A DNA stretch of 64,000 nucleotides from Ailurus styani (Eukaryota > Chordata > Mammalia > Carnivora > Ailuridae). The translations under genes and the position numbers were made by a program. Where the stretch lies: contig LNAC01001938.1 in assembly GCA_002007465.1 (NCBI GenBank), positions 1 to 64,000 on the forward strand. Reading direction: 5' to 3'. Position 1 is the first letter of the stretch. Every line of letters starts with the position of its first letter. Of the stretch, positions 1-11,274 are shown one piece after another. The notes under the pieces were generated by a model, which ran no database searches, had not been told where the DNA came from, and was given only the letters and a program-made list of their open reading frames with translations.

Positions 1-19
1 CAAAGAATAAAAATAAAAT

Positions 20-88
20 TAAATAAATAAATAAATAGATAGGTAGATAGATAGATAGATAAATAAATAAATAAATAAATAAATAAAA
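20..88. repeat. AAAT/GATA microsatellite
   Basis: Tandem AAAT units surround a short run of GATA units. It is a simple repeat and may be the A-rich tail of an older retroelement lying before the window start, which cannot be decided from here. Confidence 0.85.
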
Positions 89-149
89 TCACTAAAAGAA
101 ATAATAAAAAAAGAAAGAAAATGTTTTTTATATATAAATATAAATACAC

Positions 150-385
150 ATACACACACAAAGGTAACACAAAGGTGATGGATTTGTTAAGTAACCATAT
201 TGTGGTTATCATTTCACACTAAAATATAAATATAAAAATATAAAATATTTAAAAGATAAAAATAAAAATATATTTATGTATAAATATAAAACATACATTT
301 ATATATATATGTAATCATCACATTGAATAACTTAAACTTACACAATGTCATTTGTAAATTGTATCTCAATAAAGACGGAAAAAAT
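150..385 (+). mobile_element. 3' end of an old L1 (L1M-like)
   Basis: The words for a GTGATGGAT..GTTAA block, a TTGTGGTTATCATTTCACA block and a terminal GTATCTCAATAAAG followed by A-rich sequence appear in the order typical of the 3' untranslated end of ancient mammalian L1 subfamilies. An AT-rich expansion (about 215-315) interrupts it. No coding sequence is present. Subfamily assignment is from memory of the consensus and is approximate. Confidence 0.6.
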
Positions 386-734
386 GACCATAAGTAAGTT
401 TACTTGCTCCAAAAGTTTTTAGGATGCTATATGAGACCTAGAGAAGAACAAAACAGGGAAATCACATTCATTTTAAACTTTATATTAATTTTCATCCTGT
501 TTTTGCAGATAGTGATTTTCATAAGTGAGGTGTTAGTTACGTTAACTTGTTTCTAGAGAGATTTGTGTTATACCTGCACAGTTGTCTGCTCTAGAATGCC
601 ATTTCTGGTGCAACTACTGACTACAGTTCATTATCTACAAGCAATATGCCAAAAATAAATTTGTCCAAGTTCAATTTCTCAAAGACAGCAAACTTTTAAA
701 CTCATTCACTCATATCACTGACTTACAAAACACT
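386..734. other. Unassigned non-coding sequence
   Basis: AT-rich single-copy-looking DNA. I see no open frame, no RNA gene and no repeat that I can name. Confidence 0.5.
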
Positions 735-972
735 TATTTTTTCTTTAATTTAATTTTATTTTTTCAGTGTTCCAAGATTCATTGTTTATGCACCACACAC
801 TGCTCCATGCAATATGTGTCCTCCTTAATACCCATAACCAGGCTCACCCATCCCCCAACTCCCCTCTCTTCCAAAACCCTCAGTTTGTTTCTCAGAGTCC
901 ACAGTCTCTCATGGTTCATCTCCCCCCTCTGATTTCCCCCAATTCACTTTTCCTTTCCCTCCCATATACTTA
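735..972 (-). mobile_element. L1 3'-end fragment, minus strand
   Basis: The complement of a carnivore L1 3' terminal region: T-rich run, then TTTTCAGTGTTCCAAGATTC and a C-rich block with CTCAGTTTGTTTCTCAGAGTC. The same landmarks recur at 28.3 kb and 34.65 kb, where they continue into ORF2. Here the element stops after about 240 bp, so only the 3' untranslated region is kept. The short open frame inside it (767-973, plus strand) is antisense to L1 and not a gene. Confidence 0.8.
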
Positions 973-1148
973 GTTTTGTCATAATAAATTTCAAATGAAT
1001 TTGAAGTCAATACATATTTGGTTGGGATAATTTCTAAAACTGTTAAATTTAGCTAGGAAAGATAGTTAACCAGTTTTCATTTTGTCTAATGGAACCTTTA
1101 ATGAATTGTTATTTGTTCACTGCCATAGTGGCTTGGCGCTTTCATGAA

Positions 1149-1224
1149 TGTAATATTTATCTAAAAATGTATACTCATCAATATCTAATTACACACTGAA
1201 GTAGAAAATTAGATAAATATTACA
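1149..1224. repeat. Short inverted repeat (16-bp arms)
   Basis: Arms at 1149-1164 and 1209-1224 are perfect reverse complements (TGTAATATTTATCTAA and its complement) around a 44-bp AT-rich loop. It could fold as a hairpin. It may be the remnant of a small palindromic transposon or chance in AT-rich DNA. No target duplication is obvious. Confidence 0.5.
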
Positions 1225-1377
1225 AAAGAAACCACAAACAAAAAAGCAAAAGCAGGTCTCAGTTGAAAAAATAGAATTAAGAAATCTGCTCAGAGAATGC
1301 CTTGCCATATTTGGAGGAAAGAGTTCCCACTGTAGAGAAATTTCTATGAAAATGTCCAGTAGTTTAAAAAGTCAAGC
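1225..1377. other. Unassigned sequence between repeats
   Basis: With 973-1148 this spacer separates two L1 3'-end fragments. No gene or nameable repeat is seen. Confidence 0.4.
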
Positions 1378-1690
1378 AGAGAAAGTCAATTATCGTATGG
1401 TTTCACTTACTTGTGGAACATAAGGAGGACATTAGGAGAAGGAAAGGAAAAGTGAATTGGTGGAAATTGGAGGGGGAGACAAACCATGAAAGACTGTGGA
1501 CTTGGAGAAACAAACTGAGGGTTTTAGAGGGGAGGGGGGTAGAGGGATGAGTGAGCCTGGTGGTGGGTATTAAGGAGGGCACTTATTGCATGGGGCACTG
1601 GGTGTTGTACATAAACAATGAATCTTGGAACACTGCATCAAAAACTAATGATGTATCGTATGGTGACTAATGACACAATAAAAAAAAAAT
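1378..1690 (+). mobile_element. L1 3'-end fragment, plus strand
   Basis: Sense-strand L1 3' end: TATGGTTTCACTTACTTGTGG, a G-rich purine tract, AAACTGAGGGTTTT, GGTGGGTATTAAGGAGGGCA and a terminal ACACAATAAAAAAAAAAT. It is the same subfamily as the minus-strand copy at 735-972, in opposite orientation. The poly-A tail is about ten bases. Only the terminal 310 bp is present, a normal severe 5' truncation. Confidence 0.85.
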
Positions 1691-2094
1691 CAAGAAACTC
1701 CAAGTGATGGAGACACTGAAGCCAACTCCAAAGACTACTAAACCAAGGCAATTTAGGGTGTCAAAAAATACAAGAGACAGGGCAACACAGAATTTTAGGT
1801 CTTAAAGGGAAACCACAGATAAGTGATAAGAGATGTGGAAAGTTATATTTCACTGATTTCAATTATTCACTGATGTATATTTTATTTTTACCAAAACTAT
1901 TTAAATATATTCTAGTCTCTTCATTTATAAGAGTCAGTTTAGGAGATGTGCATATGGCTCTTCCCAGTTTCAGTCCTACCCCTTCTAAGTAAGCCCCCAC
2001 ACCTGTTCAATCTCTGAGGAAAGAATGACAAAAGAAAACGTGAGGAAGTGATCCATCTATAAAGTCAGAAATAAGTCCATCAATCAATTCCTGT
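1691..2094. other. Unassigned non-coding sequence
   Basis: AT-rich, apparently unique DNA between an L1 tail and the GC-rich block. No convincing frame or RNA gene is seen. If the CpG-dense block is a promoter, this is one of its two flanks. Confidence 0.4.
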
Positions 2095-2159
2095 GAAAGA
2101 CTGCGTCCATTCTACTTGGCCCTGGAGGAGGAGGAGCAGCCAGGAGCAGGGAGGCCACA

Positions 2160-2850
2160 AAGTGAGGGTCTTGGCATGCCGAGGCGGCTGGGAGGGGCAA
2201 GGGGCCCAGGAGGTCCAGGGCTGGCGCACCGAGGAAGCAGCTGTGTCTTGGGGCCCGGGGCGGCCATGCTCGGGCCTAGGTTGTCCAAGATGTGCCCAGC
2301 TTCCTACCCTTGGTGCAGGAGCCTTTAGGGCTGTGCGGCCAGCCCTCCGGCCGTTCGATGTCCCGCGGGGGGCTCCTGGACCTCTCCTGCCCCCGCTGCA
2401 GTACCTGTGCCCCCTGACAGAAAGGTTGCGGCGAGCGAGAGAGAGCGCACCGCGGCCCTAACCCTGCAGTTCCTCCTGCCCCAGGGGCGGCCTCTACCTC
2501 CGACTACCAGGGCCTGTCGAAGGTGGGCATCCTCCTGCCCGGCTCCAGGGTGCCACTGGCTTGCATGCAGAGGAGCCCGGGCTGGCAGGTCCTCGGCTGA
2601 CGGGCGGTCTCCTAAGGACACAGGGTGCGGCGTCTCCGGACGGACGTGGCGGCTGCAACCTCAGGTTTTCCAGGGTGCCGTCTGGCCCAGGACCTGACCA
2701 CCATAGTGAACTTTCTCCTCTGGCGCCTACGGGAGACCCGCTGGGGGGTTGAACCTGCCCGCAGCTTCGGAAGGCCGAGTTCCAAGAATTCTTGGGGACA
2801 GAGTGGGAGACGACTTTCTGGAAGTCGGGGGCTCTCTTCCTTTGCCGCCC
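2160..2850. promoter_or_regulatory. CpG-dense block (candidate CpG island)
   Basis: Roughly 40 CpG dinucleotides were counted by eye between 2221 and 2820, with clearly elevated GC, while DNA on either side is AT-rich and CpG-poor. In mammals such density normally marks an unmethylated CpG-island promoter. Several overlapping open frames exist on both strands (for example 2093-2461 plus and 2494-2859 minus), but GC-rich DNA is poor in stop codons and these frames show no recognisable domain. No downstream coding exon can be identified. Alternatives are a first exon of a gene outside the window, an lncRNA promoter, or a methylated GC-rich relic. Confidence 0.55.
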
Positions 2851-4108
2851 CATGCCCACTGCTCCCAGCTGGGCTGCGCCTTCATGCCCAGGGAGCTCCT
2901 GGGGTGGGTAGCTCCGGCTCTTTTAGGAGACAGTGGCTAGGGCAAAGCCTTGCTCCTGCCCTGGAGGTTGACCCCAGAGTCTCTGGAGGGTGGCGGAGCA
3001 GTTTTCTTTCTGCTGCTGCCTAGGCCTGAGTGTCCCCCAGGCTGGCGCGCTATGGAGAAAACACTCCTACTAGGGAGGGAGGAGGTGGCCAGCACACCGC
3101 CTTTTCCTTCCATTCCTTCCTCCCCGAACTTCAGCTCTGCACTCCCACACCCCGCCCTCCCTCTCTCCCGGGCTCCAATCCCACTTAGAAAATGACCCAT
3201 CTGTGTTTCTGAAAACTGAAGCCCTGAGCTATTACCCTTTCCGGCCTCGGCGCTGCACGGGTGGGCTTTGGCGAGTCAGACCAAGGCCATGCAGGGTATC
3301 GGACACGACCCACAGCAGAGCTCCCACCAGAGCAAGAGTGGTCTTCACTTTTCCACACTCTCCTGCTGGGTATTGCGGGAAGGAATAGGAAGGGACCCTT
3401 GAAGCTGGGCTGGTGCCCACCATAAACATATAGCCTCCCTCCATGGAAAAGATTGTGCAAATGGCCTTTTAAAAAAAAAAAGAATATTTGTTCACAAATG
3501 CACAAAAAATAAAGTCAAGTTTGGGCAGACATTTACCAGATTCTAGTTAAGAGAAAAGACCACCAGCCTAGCATCCACCACACACCCCATCCTGTTTCTC
3601 TGAGAAGTAGGCCAGCCAGGTGCCAGGTGCTAAGGCCCTAAGCATTAGCCTGTGTCAAAGAGCCAGATTTTTGTTCCTTCCCTGGGAGTCTCCAAGCAAG
3701 CTTCAAGAGCTAAAACACAACATCTGTGCTTAAAAAAACAAATCCCAGAGGCTTTATAGCTGTACTCAGATGTCAGGAGCTTTTTCTTGGAGGAAGCTAT
3801 TGCTCAAGGCCTTGGGGATTTGGATCTTGGCTCTGGGAGAAAGGGGGGTGAGGTCACCAGGCCCAGCACTGAGAGGAGGTTGTCAGGTTCCACTCTGCTC
3901 CTTGTCCCTTGCCCTAGTGACAAGAAATAGCTTTAAGTTTGTTTTGTTTTGCTTCCTTTTCAAAAATGTCCCACCTGCCCACACTCTGATTTGTTTGGGG
4001 GTCATATATTTTGACCCAGGGCTTTACTTACAAACAGATGTTTGCCTTACCATAGTGTTACCTATTTTCCCACGTACCTTATAAGGTCAAAGTTGAGGCT
4101 CTAGTCCA
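2851..4108. other. GC-moderate unassigned sequence
   Basis: GC declines gradually from about 2.85 to 3.4 kb, then becomes ordinary. There is an A11 run at 3471-3481. No domain-bearing frame, RNA gene or familiar repeat was recognised. It could hold untranslated exon or intron sequence tied to the CpG-dense block, but no splice structure can be defended. Confidence 0.4.
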
Positions 4109-4278
4109 TTTTTTTAAGACTTTATTTATTTATTTGAGAGGGAGAGAGAGAGAAAAAATGAGCAGTGGGGAGAGGCAGAAGGAGAGGGAGAAACAGGCTG
4201 CCTGCTGATCAGGGAGGACCTGGATCAGAGGACCCTGAGATGATGACCTGTGCCGAAGGCTGAGCCACCCAGACCCCC
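4109..4278 (-). mobile_element. Carnivore tRNA-derived SINE (SINEC), minus strand
   Basis: The complement of a carnivore SINE: AAGACTTTATTTATTTATTT tail, GA-rich (complement of CT-rich) segment, AACAGGCTGCCTGCTGATCA, and the tRNA-like head ending in GGCTGAGCCACCCAGACCC. It is diverged from the younger copies at 12.5 and 24.4 kb. Imperfect flanking repeats CTAGTCCATTTT (4101-4112) and CTAGTCTGTTTT (4279-4290) match at 10 of 12 bases and look like an aged target duplication. Confidence 0.9.
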
Positions 4279-4290
4279 CTAGTCTGTTTT

Positions 4291-6099
4291 GAAATGTGAC
4301 ATCAAACAGCTTCTGCAGGGAGCAGAGAAAAAGCAAATACAGTGAAAGTTTCCTACAGCAGTGACCTGGCCAGAAACCTGTACTACAGAAGGTAGAGCTT
4401 GGAAAAAGTTACTAAGGAATCATAGATACTCTCTCGCCATTGCCTCCCACAGTGGTCCCATATTCCCTCAGAGTGCTGAAGAGCTGGCTGTTTACTGTCT
4501 TCATGTCGCAGGGCAACAACTGTTGATCATCTGGTCAGAGAGGTCAGGGAAGTCTCTCTGAGGAAGGTGGGTGAGAGTTTACAGATAGAACATTTAAAGA
4601 AAGAACATTTCAGTCCACATAGTCCCAAAGTAGGGAATGTGGTAGGGAGGGACAGAAACAAGTCTTGTGTGACCCAGACAGAGAGCAAGAAGGAGCCGAG
4701 GGAGCTGATGGAAAGGTAGGGAGGAGCCAGCCACTGGGCCTTGAACAATGAGAAGCCATGAAGGATTATGAATCATGTTTATGATTAACTGGATTTAAGG
4801 TTTGAAAAAAATCATTCTGGTTGAGGCTGAAGAACAGAATTCCAGGAATGGAGACAATATAGGTGGATTCAATATAGGAGGCTATGACAGTCAATGGAGT
4901 GAATGGCGATCATACTTAGGTTGAGAGTGGTGATGATAACAGTGGGGTGGCCAGATTTGAGAACGCTTAGGAGCAAAAACCATCATGAGACAATTAGGGA
5001 TCCATATGGATGTAGTTGAAGGGGAGGAAACTGCTGAGGCTAACTCAGGATTCAGATAAGAGCTGTTATGTACAAGCAGCAGCAGACACTGTGTGGGAAA
5101 CAGCAGAGGAAGAACAGAGGAAGGGCAAGGTCATGAATCTCGACTTGGACAGATAGAGCTTAATCAGATATGTAGATGTGTAGCTTGAAGAAGAAAGGGA
5201 AGGGAAGGCCTAGCACTAAATTTTGATTAAGTCTGACATTTAAAAAACAAGAATATGAGCTTGCAAAGCGATAGACAATAAACAGCCAGAAGGGTTGGAG
5301 GGAAAGAGGGGAGTGGTCCCTAAGAAGCTAAGAAAAGACTTCAAAGGCAGTAGTAAACGTCCAACTTGTGGCCCTTGAGGACTTAGGATCCCTCCCTTGC
5401 CCACTTAAAGGTGTGGAAATGATGGGTAGTCTCTGGTTCCCACCCCACATCTCTGCTCTGGCATATTCATTATTGCAGATGACTTCTCACCTGGGCTCGC
5501 TGTCCCCCAAGCATCCACCTGAGACAAGGTCCAGGTCTTTTCTACTCTGGGAGTAGTTAAATGATGTGACATGCAAAGTGATTTTTTAAAATTTAGACCC
5601 TGTAGTACACCTGCTGAATTGTGTTTAGTTCTACCTCAAATATCATATGCCTCAGCAGCTAAAATATTTTCTCCAGGCATTCAGAGTCTCCTGTCTTTAC
5701 CATGAGTTCTAATTATCTATTCCTACAAATAACTACCAAAATATATTAACTTATCAAAATAACAACAGTGTTTATTTTGTGCATGAATTTACAAATTGGG
5801 CAGGACTTCCTAGCGGACATTTTATTTCTTTTCTATTTGTGGTGGCTTAAAAGCTGGAGCTGGGATCAACCAGTTAATTCCTAGCTCTCATGCCTGGACT
5901 AGGAAATCTCAAAGGTGAGACTGGAACTGCTGGTATTCCTAAGGTATCTCCGGGTGGTATCCAGCAACGTGGCTTCAGGGCAGGGAGACATGTAAGCTGT
6001 CAGCTCAAAGAGAGAGAAGCTCTATCACTTTTTATGACCTATCCTTAGAAGTGTCACAGTGTCTCTTCTGCAACATTCTGTTCCTTAGAAGTGAGTCAC
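4291..6099. other. Mostly unassigned sequence with possible old repeats
   Basis: No gene is visible. Around 4.55-5.25 kb a G/A-rich stretch contains an AAATCATTCTGGTTGAGGCT-like phrase reminiscent of a common ancient mammalian interspersed repeat. Around 5.73-6.0 kb a phrase with a CTTATCAAAATAACAACAGT-like core and GTGGTGGCTTAAAAGCTGGA resembles another old element. I cannot name either family with confidence. A 62-codon frame at 5368-5556 has no recognisable features. Confidence 0.35.
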
Positions 6100-7512
6100 T
6101 GGACATTACCAAGATGGTAGAATAGGAGACTTCAACCTCCATCTCTGATGAGGAGAACGAAGGCAAGAAAAAGGCAGGAATACACACCAATAGCCAAATC
6201 CTCCACAGCTGTCTGAGGACTTGGATCCAGCCCTGAATTCTTTTATTACCCGATATCATTGAGCTCACAAGCAGGTAACCCCTCTAGCTATGCACCTGTA
6301 AAGCCCAGACCTGACTCATGTCACCAGATTCTACTGCCATGTGAGTGCCTCTGGCAAAACTTAATAGCCACAGGAGAGCATACTACCAGGGACCCTGTAG
6401 CTGCTTGTGCACCTGTATTTGACCCCCGCCACTGATGGTGTATCTGCAACTGGCCTCTGACACTACAAAGGCACATGCATGCCAGCCTATACAACTGAGT
6501 GTTTTTTCACCAAATTTAGCCACTACTGCTAGAGGCCAGAATCATTTGCCTTTAGACCTGGAGGCACTGTTAAGGACCCCAAAGGCTCTTGCAGCCACAG
6601 TGGAGCCTCTGCAGCACTAGCTAAAGACCATTTAGTTGTTGAGGCTATAAACCCCAGCAGCCTGGGCTGATAGGACATCATCCTCTCCTGGACTCCAAAC
6701 TGCCACATGTCCAGGATTTGGCAGTCTGCACCACTAGACCAGTGGTTATAGCATGTTCCAATATGCTCTCACTTTCAGATTAAGGTCTTTCCTTCTGAAC
6801 TTATCCCATAAAGTCTGGAAGAGGTGATTGCTTGTTCAAATGCATAGATAACTACATATGGCTATAGGGATCATGAAGAATAAAGGAATCATGAAACCAC
6901 CAAAGGGACACAGTAAACTTCCAGTAGCTGACCCAAAGAAATGGATATCCATGAATTGCCTAATAATACAAAATAATTGTTCTAAAGATCCTCAGAAAGC
7001 TAGAAGAGAACATAGATAAACTGTTTAAGAAAATTAGGAAAACAATATAAGAACAAAATAAAAAGTTTGACAAAGAGATAAGAGCAAAATAAAAAGTTCA
7101 ACAAAGAGATAGAAAAGAGAAAAAAGAATCAAATAGAATTTTTGAAGCTGAAAAATAAAATTACTGCCTGCAGATGTCAGTACAGAGCTTCAATAGAAGA
7201 CTCGATCAAACAGAAGACAAGATCAATGAACTCAAAAAGGATACCTTACAATTCTTCAGTCAGAGTCAAAAGAAAAAAAGAATGAAATGAATCAAGACAA
7301 CCTGTGGGACTTACATGACACCATTAAGAAAAACAATTTATGTGTCACTGAAGTCCCAGAGAGAAAACTTGGAGAAAAAGGCTAAAAGCTTACATAAAGA
7401 AATAATGGCTAAGAAGTTCTCAAATGGGGGGAGAGCTCTGCACATTCAGGTTGATGAAATTCAAAAACACACTGGTAAAGACAAGTATATGGTCATATTC
7501 CAAATACACTAG
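6100..7512 (+). mobile_element. Old L1 5' region with decayed ORF1
   Basis: Starts near ACCAAGATGGTAGAATAGGA, the typical start of an ancient L1 5' untranslated region, and runs about 0.75 kb to an ORF1-like segment from about 6.86 kb (GGGACACAGTAAACTTCCAG, then lysine/glutamate-rich coiled-coil coding sequence). The stretch 7290-7510 corresponds to the ORF1 RNA-binding part but is frameshifted. A small direct duplication is visible at about 7045-7115. It is inactive. ORF2 is absent; an AT-rich block follows directly. The 65-codon frame at 7315-7512 is a remnant, not a gene. Confidence 0.7.
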
Positions 7513-7544
7513 TACAAAAACATCCTGGTATGTTAACAATTAGG

Positions 7545-7990
7545 ACTGGAGCAAATGTTATTTATTATTAATAATTATTAAAGAACTATTAGTATTAAAT
7601 ATAGATTAAATAAATCAATTAAATTAATTTAAAAAATAATTATATATACTACAATAATATATTATAGTATTAATATATAATAATTATATACATTATATAA
7701 TAATTATATTTTGTGATTATATTATAAATTATAAATTATATATTATTATATATTTATTATTTAGTATATATAATAATATATTATGTATTTTATTATTATA
7801 TATAAAATATATGACATGTATTTTTATATATTTTATGATTTTATATATTTTATAATTATATAATATATAATATACAACATATGTTATAGAATTACATATG
7901 ATATAATAATACAATAATATATAAATAATATAAATAATTAAATAATTAATTAGATAAATTATATAAATACAGAATTATTTAAAATAGCTA
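7545..7990. repeat. AT-rich low-complexity block
   Basis: Nearly pure A/T for about 450 bp with runs of TATA, ATTA and TAATAT. Frames such as 7729-7914 (minus) consist almost wholly of I, Y, N and K and are artefacts of composition. It may be an expanded L1 tail or microsatellite. Confidence 0.9.
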
Positions 7991-8045
7991 CACATATAAT
8001 AATTTGGTATTGCATAACAATATAAAAAGAGGTAAATTGTGTATG

Positions 8046-8096
8046 TGCCATTGACCCTTGAATAACATGGATTTGAACTGCATGGATCTTTCTCTT
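8046..8096. mobile_element. Possible old DNA-transposon end
   Basis: The phrase TGACCCTTGAATAACATGG followed by TTTGAACTGCATGG resembles the end of a common mammalian non-autonomous DNA transposon. The rest of the element is missing, and an L1 3' end follows directly. Confidence 0.35.
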
Positions 8097-8099
8097 TTT

Positions 8100-8523
8100 T
8101 CTTTCTAAATTGTTATTTAAATTAAATCTTTAACATAGGGTGTATTATTAGTTTCAGGGGTAGAATTTAGTGACTCATCATTGGCGTACAACACCCACTG
8201 CTCATTACACCATGTGCCTTCCTTAGTGTCCATCACATATTTATCTCACACACCTCCCACACACTTCCCCTCCATCAACCCTCAGTTTCTTCCCTATAGT
8301 TAAAGAGCCTCTTATGGTTTGCCTCCCTTTTTGTTTATGCCTTATTTTATTTTTCTTTCCCTTCCCCTATGTTCATCTGTTTGTTTCTTAATTTCTACAT
8401 GTGAGTGAAATCATATGGTATTTGTCTTTCTCTGACTTGTTTGGCTTAGGATAATACCCTCTAGTTCCATCCACATCTTTGCAATGACAACATTTCATTC
8501 TTGTTGATGGCTGACTAATATTC

Positions 8524-8525
<2 letters not shown>
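8100..8525 (-). mobile_element. L1 3' end, older carnivore subfamily, minus strand
   Basis: Complement of an L1 3' end: T-rich tail, AGGGTGTATTATTAGTTTCA, then ACACCCACTGCTCATTACAC, a C-rich region, and ORF2 C-terminal coding up to TGATGGCTGACTAATATTCC. The last part normally continues into TATATA. Here that position is occupied by a TG microsatellite. Confidence 0.8.

Positions 8526-8562
<37 letters not shown>
8526..8562. repeat. (TG)n microsatellite
   Basis: About 18 uninterrupted TG units at the point where L1 ORF2 normally has a TATA-rich stretch. It probably expanded from that stretch. The same replacement is seen in the L1 fragment at 59.57-59.60 kb. Confidence 0.95.
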
Positions 8563-8563
<1 letters not shown>

Positions 8564-8632
8564 ACAAAACTTGTTCTTTTTTTTAATTCTTCAAGATCAA
8601 CTTTTATTTATTTATTTCAATTTTTTATTTTA

Positions 8633-8669
<37 letters not shown>

Positions 8670-8914
8670 TGCCCCAGGGGTACAGGTCTGTGAATCATCA
8701 GGCTTACACCTTTCATAGCATTTGCCAAAGCACAAACCATCCCCAATGTCCATAACCCATCCACCCTATCCCTACCCTCCCACCCCCCAGTAACCCTCAG
8801 TTTGTTTTGTGAGATTAGGAGTCTCTTATGGTTTGTCTCTGTCCCCACCCCATCTTGCTTCATTATTTTTCCCTTCCTATCCCCCATGACCCCCCGCCCT
8901 AACTCTCAAGTTCC

Positions 8915-9607
8915 TCATATCAGAGATATCATATGATAATTATCTTTCTCTGATTGACTTATTTCGCTCAGCATAATACCCTCTTGTTCCACCCACATAG
9001 TTGCAAATGGCAAGATTTCGTTTCTTCTGATGGATGCATAGTATTCCATTGTATATATATACCACATCTTTATCCATTCATCTGTTGAGGGACATCTAGG
9101 TTCTTTCCATAGTTTGGCTATTGTGGACATTGCTGCTATAAACATTCGGGTGCATGTGCCCCTAAGGATCACTATATTTTCATCCTTAGGGTAAATATCC
9201 AGTAGTGCTATTGCTGGGTCGTAGGGTAGCTTTATTTTCAACTTTTTGAGGAACCTCCACACTGTTTTCCAGAGTGACTGTACCAGCTTGCATTCCCAAC
9301 AGTGTAGGAAGGTTCTCCTTTCTCCACATCCTCTCCAACATCTGTCATTTCCTGACTTGTTGATTTTATTAGCCATTCTGACTGGTGTGAGGTGGTATCT
9401 CACTGTGGTTTTGATTTGTATTTCTCTGATGCCGAGTGATGTTGAGCACTTTCTCATGTGTCTGTTGGCCATTTGGATGTCTTCTTTGGAGAAATGTCTG
9501 TTCATGTCTTCTGCCCATTTCTTGACTGGGTTATTTGTTTTATGGGTGTTGAGTTTGAGAAGCTCTAGGTTTGGATACAAGCCCTTTATCTGAGATGTCA
9601 TTTGCAA
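8915..9607 (-). pseudogene. L1 ORF2 C-terminal fragment
   Basis: A 230-codon frame that is the carboxyl end of L1 ORF2p, downstream of the reverse transcriptase. It includes the cysteine-bearing segment [20 protein letters not shown], matching the C-terminal Cys-rich region of ORF2p, and a [20 protein letters not shown] stretch. It begins within ORF2, so the start methionine is only an internal codon. The upstream frame is shifted relative to it, so it is a broken piece. Confidence 0.9.
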
Positions 9608-10302
9608 GTATCTTCTCCCAGTCTGTCAGTTGTCTTTTGGTTTTGTTGACTCTTTCCTTTGCTGTGCAAAAGCTTTTAATCTTGATGAAGTCCCAATAGT
9701 TCATTTTTGCCCTTGCTTCCCTTGCCTTTGGTGATGTTCCTAGGAAGAAGTTGCTGNCTGCTGTGGTTGAGGTCAAAGAGGTTGCTCCCTGTGTTCTCCT
9801 CAAGGATTTTTGATGGATTCCTTTCTCACATTGAGATCTTTTATCCATTTTGAGTCTATTTTTGTGTGTGGTGTCAGGAAATGATCCAGTTTCATTTTTC
9901 TGCATGTGGCTGACCAGTTTTCCCAACACCATTTGTTGAAGAGACTGTCTTTTTCCCACTGGACATTCTTTCCTGCTTTGTCGAAGATTAGTTGGCCACT
10001 GAGTTGAGGGTCCATTTTGGGGCTCTCTATTCTGTTCCACTGATATATGTGTCTGTTTTTGTGCCAGTACCATACTGTCTTGATGATGACAGCTTTGTAA
10101 TAGAGCTTGAAATCTGGAATTGTGATGCCGCCAACTTTGCTTTTTTTTTTCAACATTCCTTTGGCTATTCAGCGTCTTTTCTGGTTCCATATAAATTTTA
10201 GGATTATTTGTTCCATTTCTTTGAAATAAATTGCTGGTATTTTGATGGGGATTGCATTAAATGTGTAGATTGCTCTAGGTAGCATAGACATTTTCACAAT
10301 AT

Positions 10303-11274
10303 TTATNCGATTGTTCTAGGTAACATAGACATTTTCACATTGTTTGTTCTTCCAGTCGATAAGCATGGAATGTTTTTCCACTTCTGTGTGTCTTCCTCAA
10401 TTTCTTTCATGAGTACTTTATAGTTTTCTGAATACAGATTCTTTGCCTCTTTGGTTAGGTTTATTCCTAGGTATCTTATGGTTTTGGGTGCAATTGTAAA
10501 TGGGATTGACTCTTTAATTTCTCTTTCTTCTGTTTTGTTGTTGGTATATAGAAATGCAACTGATTTCTGTGCATTGATTTTATATCCTGACACTTGACTG
10601 AATTCCTGTATGAGTGCTAGCAGTTTTGGAGTGGAGTCCTTTGGGTTTTCCACATAAAGTATCATATCATCTGCAAAGAGTGAGAGTTTGACCTCTTCCT
10701 TGCCGATTTGGATGCCTTTTATTTCTTTTTGTTGTCTGATTGCTGAGGCTAGGACTTCTAGTTTTATGTTGAAGAGCACTGGTGATAGTGGACAGCCCTG
10801 CCGTGTTCCTGACTTTAGGGGGAAAGTTCTCAGTTTTTCTCCATTGAGAATGATATTCGCTGTGGGTTTTTCGTAGATGGCTTTGATGATATTGAGGTAT
10901 GTACCCTCTATGCCTACACTATGAAGAGTTTTGATTAAGAAAGGGTGCTGTACTTTGTCAAATGCTTTTTCAGCATCTATTGAGAGGATCATATGGTTCT
11001 TGTTCTTTCTTTTATTAATGTCTTGTATCACATTGATTGATTTGCGAATGTTAAACCAACCTTGCATCCCAGGAATAAATCCCACTTGGTCGTGGTGAAT
11101 AATCCTTTTTATGTGCTGCTGGATCCTATTGGCTAGTATTTTGTTGAGGATTTTTGCATCCGTATTCATCAAAGATATTTGTCTGTAATTCTCCTTTTTG
11201 ATGGGGTGTTTGCCTGGTTTGGGGATCAAGGTAATGCTGGCGTCATAAAAGGAGTTTGGAAGTTTTCCTTCCAA
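10303..11274 (-). pseudogene. L1 ORF2 reverse transcriptase fragment
   Basis: The longest uninterrupted L1 frame in the window (about 323 codons). It carries fingers and palm of the L1 reverse transcriptase: an [15 protein letters not shown] start, [15 protein letters not shown] (first catalytic aspartate region), [15 protein letters not shown], and the catalytic FADD box in [11 protein letters not shown]. The catalytic aspartates appear intact here, but the endonuclease domain and C-terminus lie in other frames, and the frame ends at the n near 10306. It is not functional as it stands. Confidence 0.92.

Noticed and set aside
2093..3023. Overlapping GC-rich open frames as protein-coding genes
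   Set aside because: Frames occur on both strands in a CpG-dense segment where stop codons are rare. They have no domain, and low-complexity proline, glycine and arginine composition.
7729..7914. A small I/Y/N-rich protein
   Set aside because: It lies in an almost pure A/T low-complexity block; composition alone explains the frame.
10303..11274. A host reverse-transcriptase gene
   Set aside because: The frame is plainly L1 ORF2, embedded in L1 untranslated and ORF sequence, and is broken on both sides.
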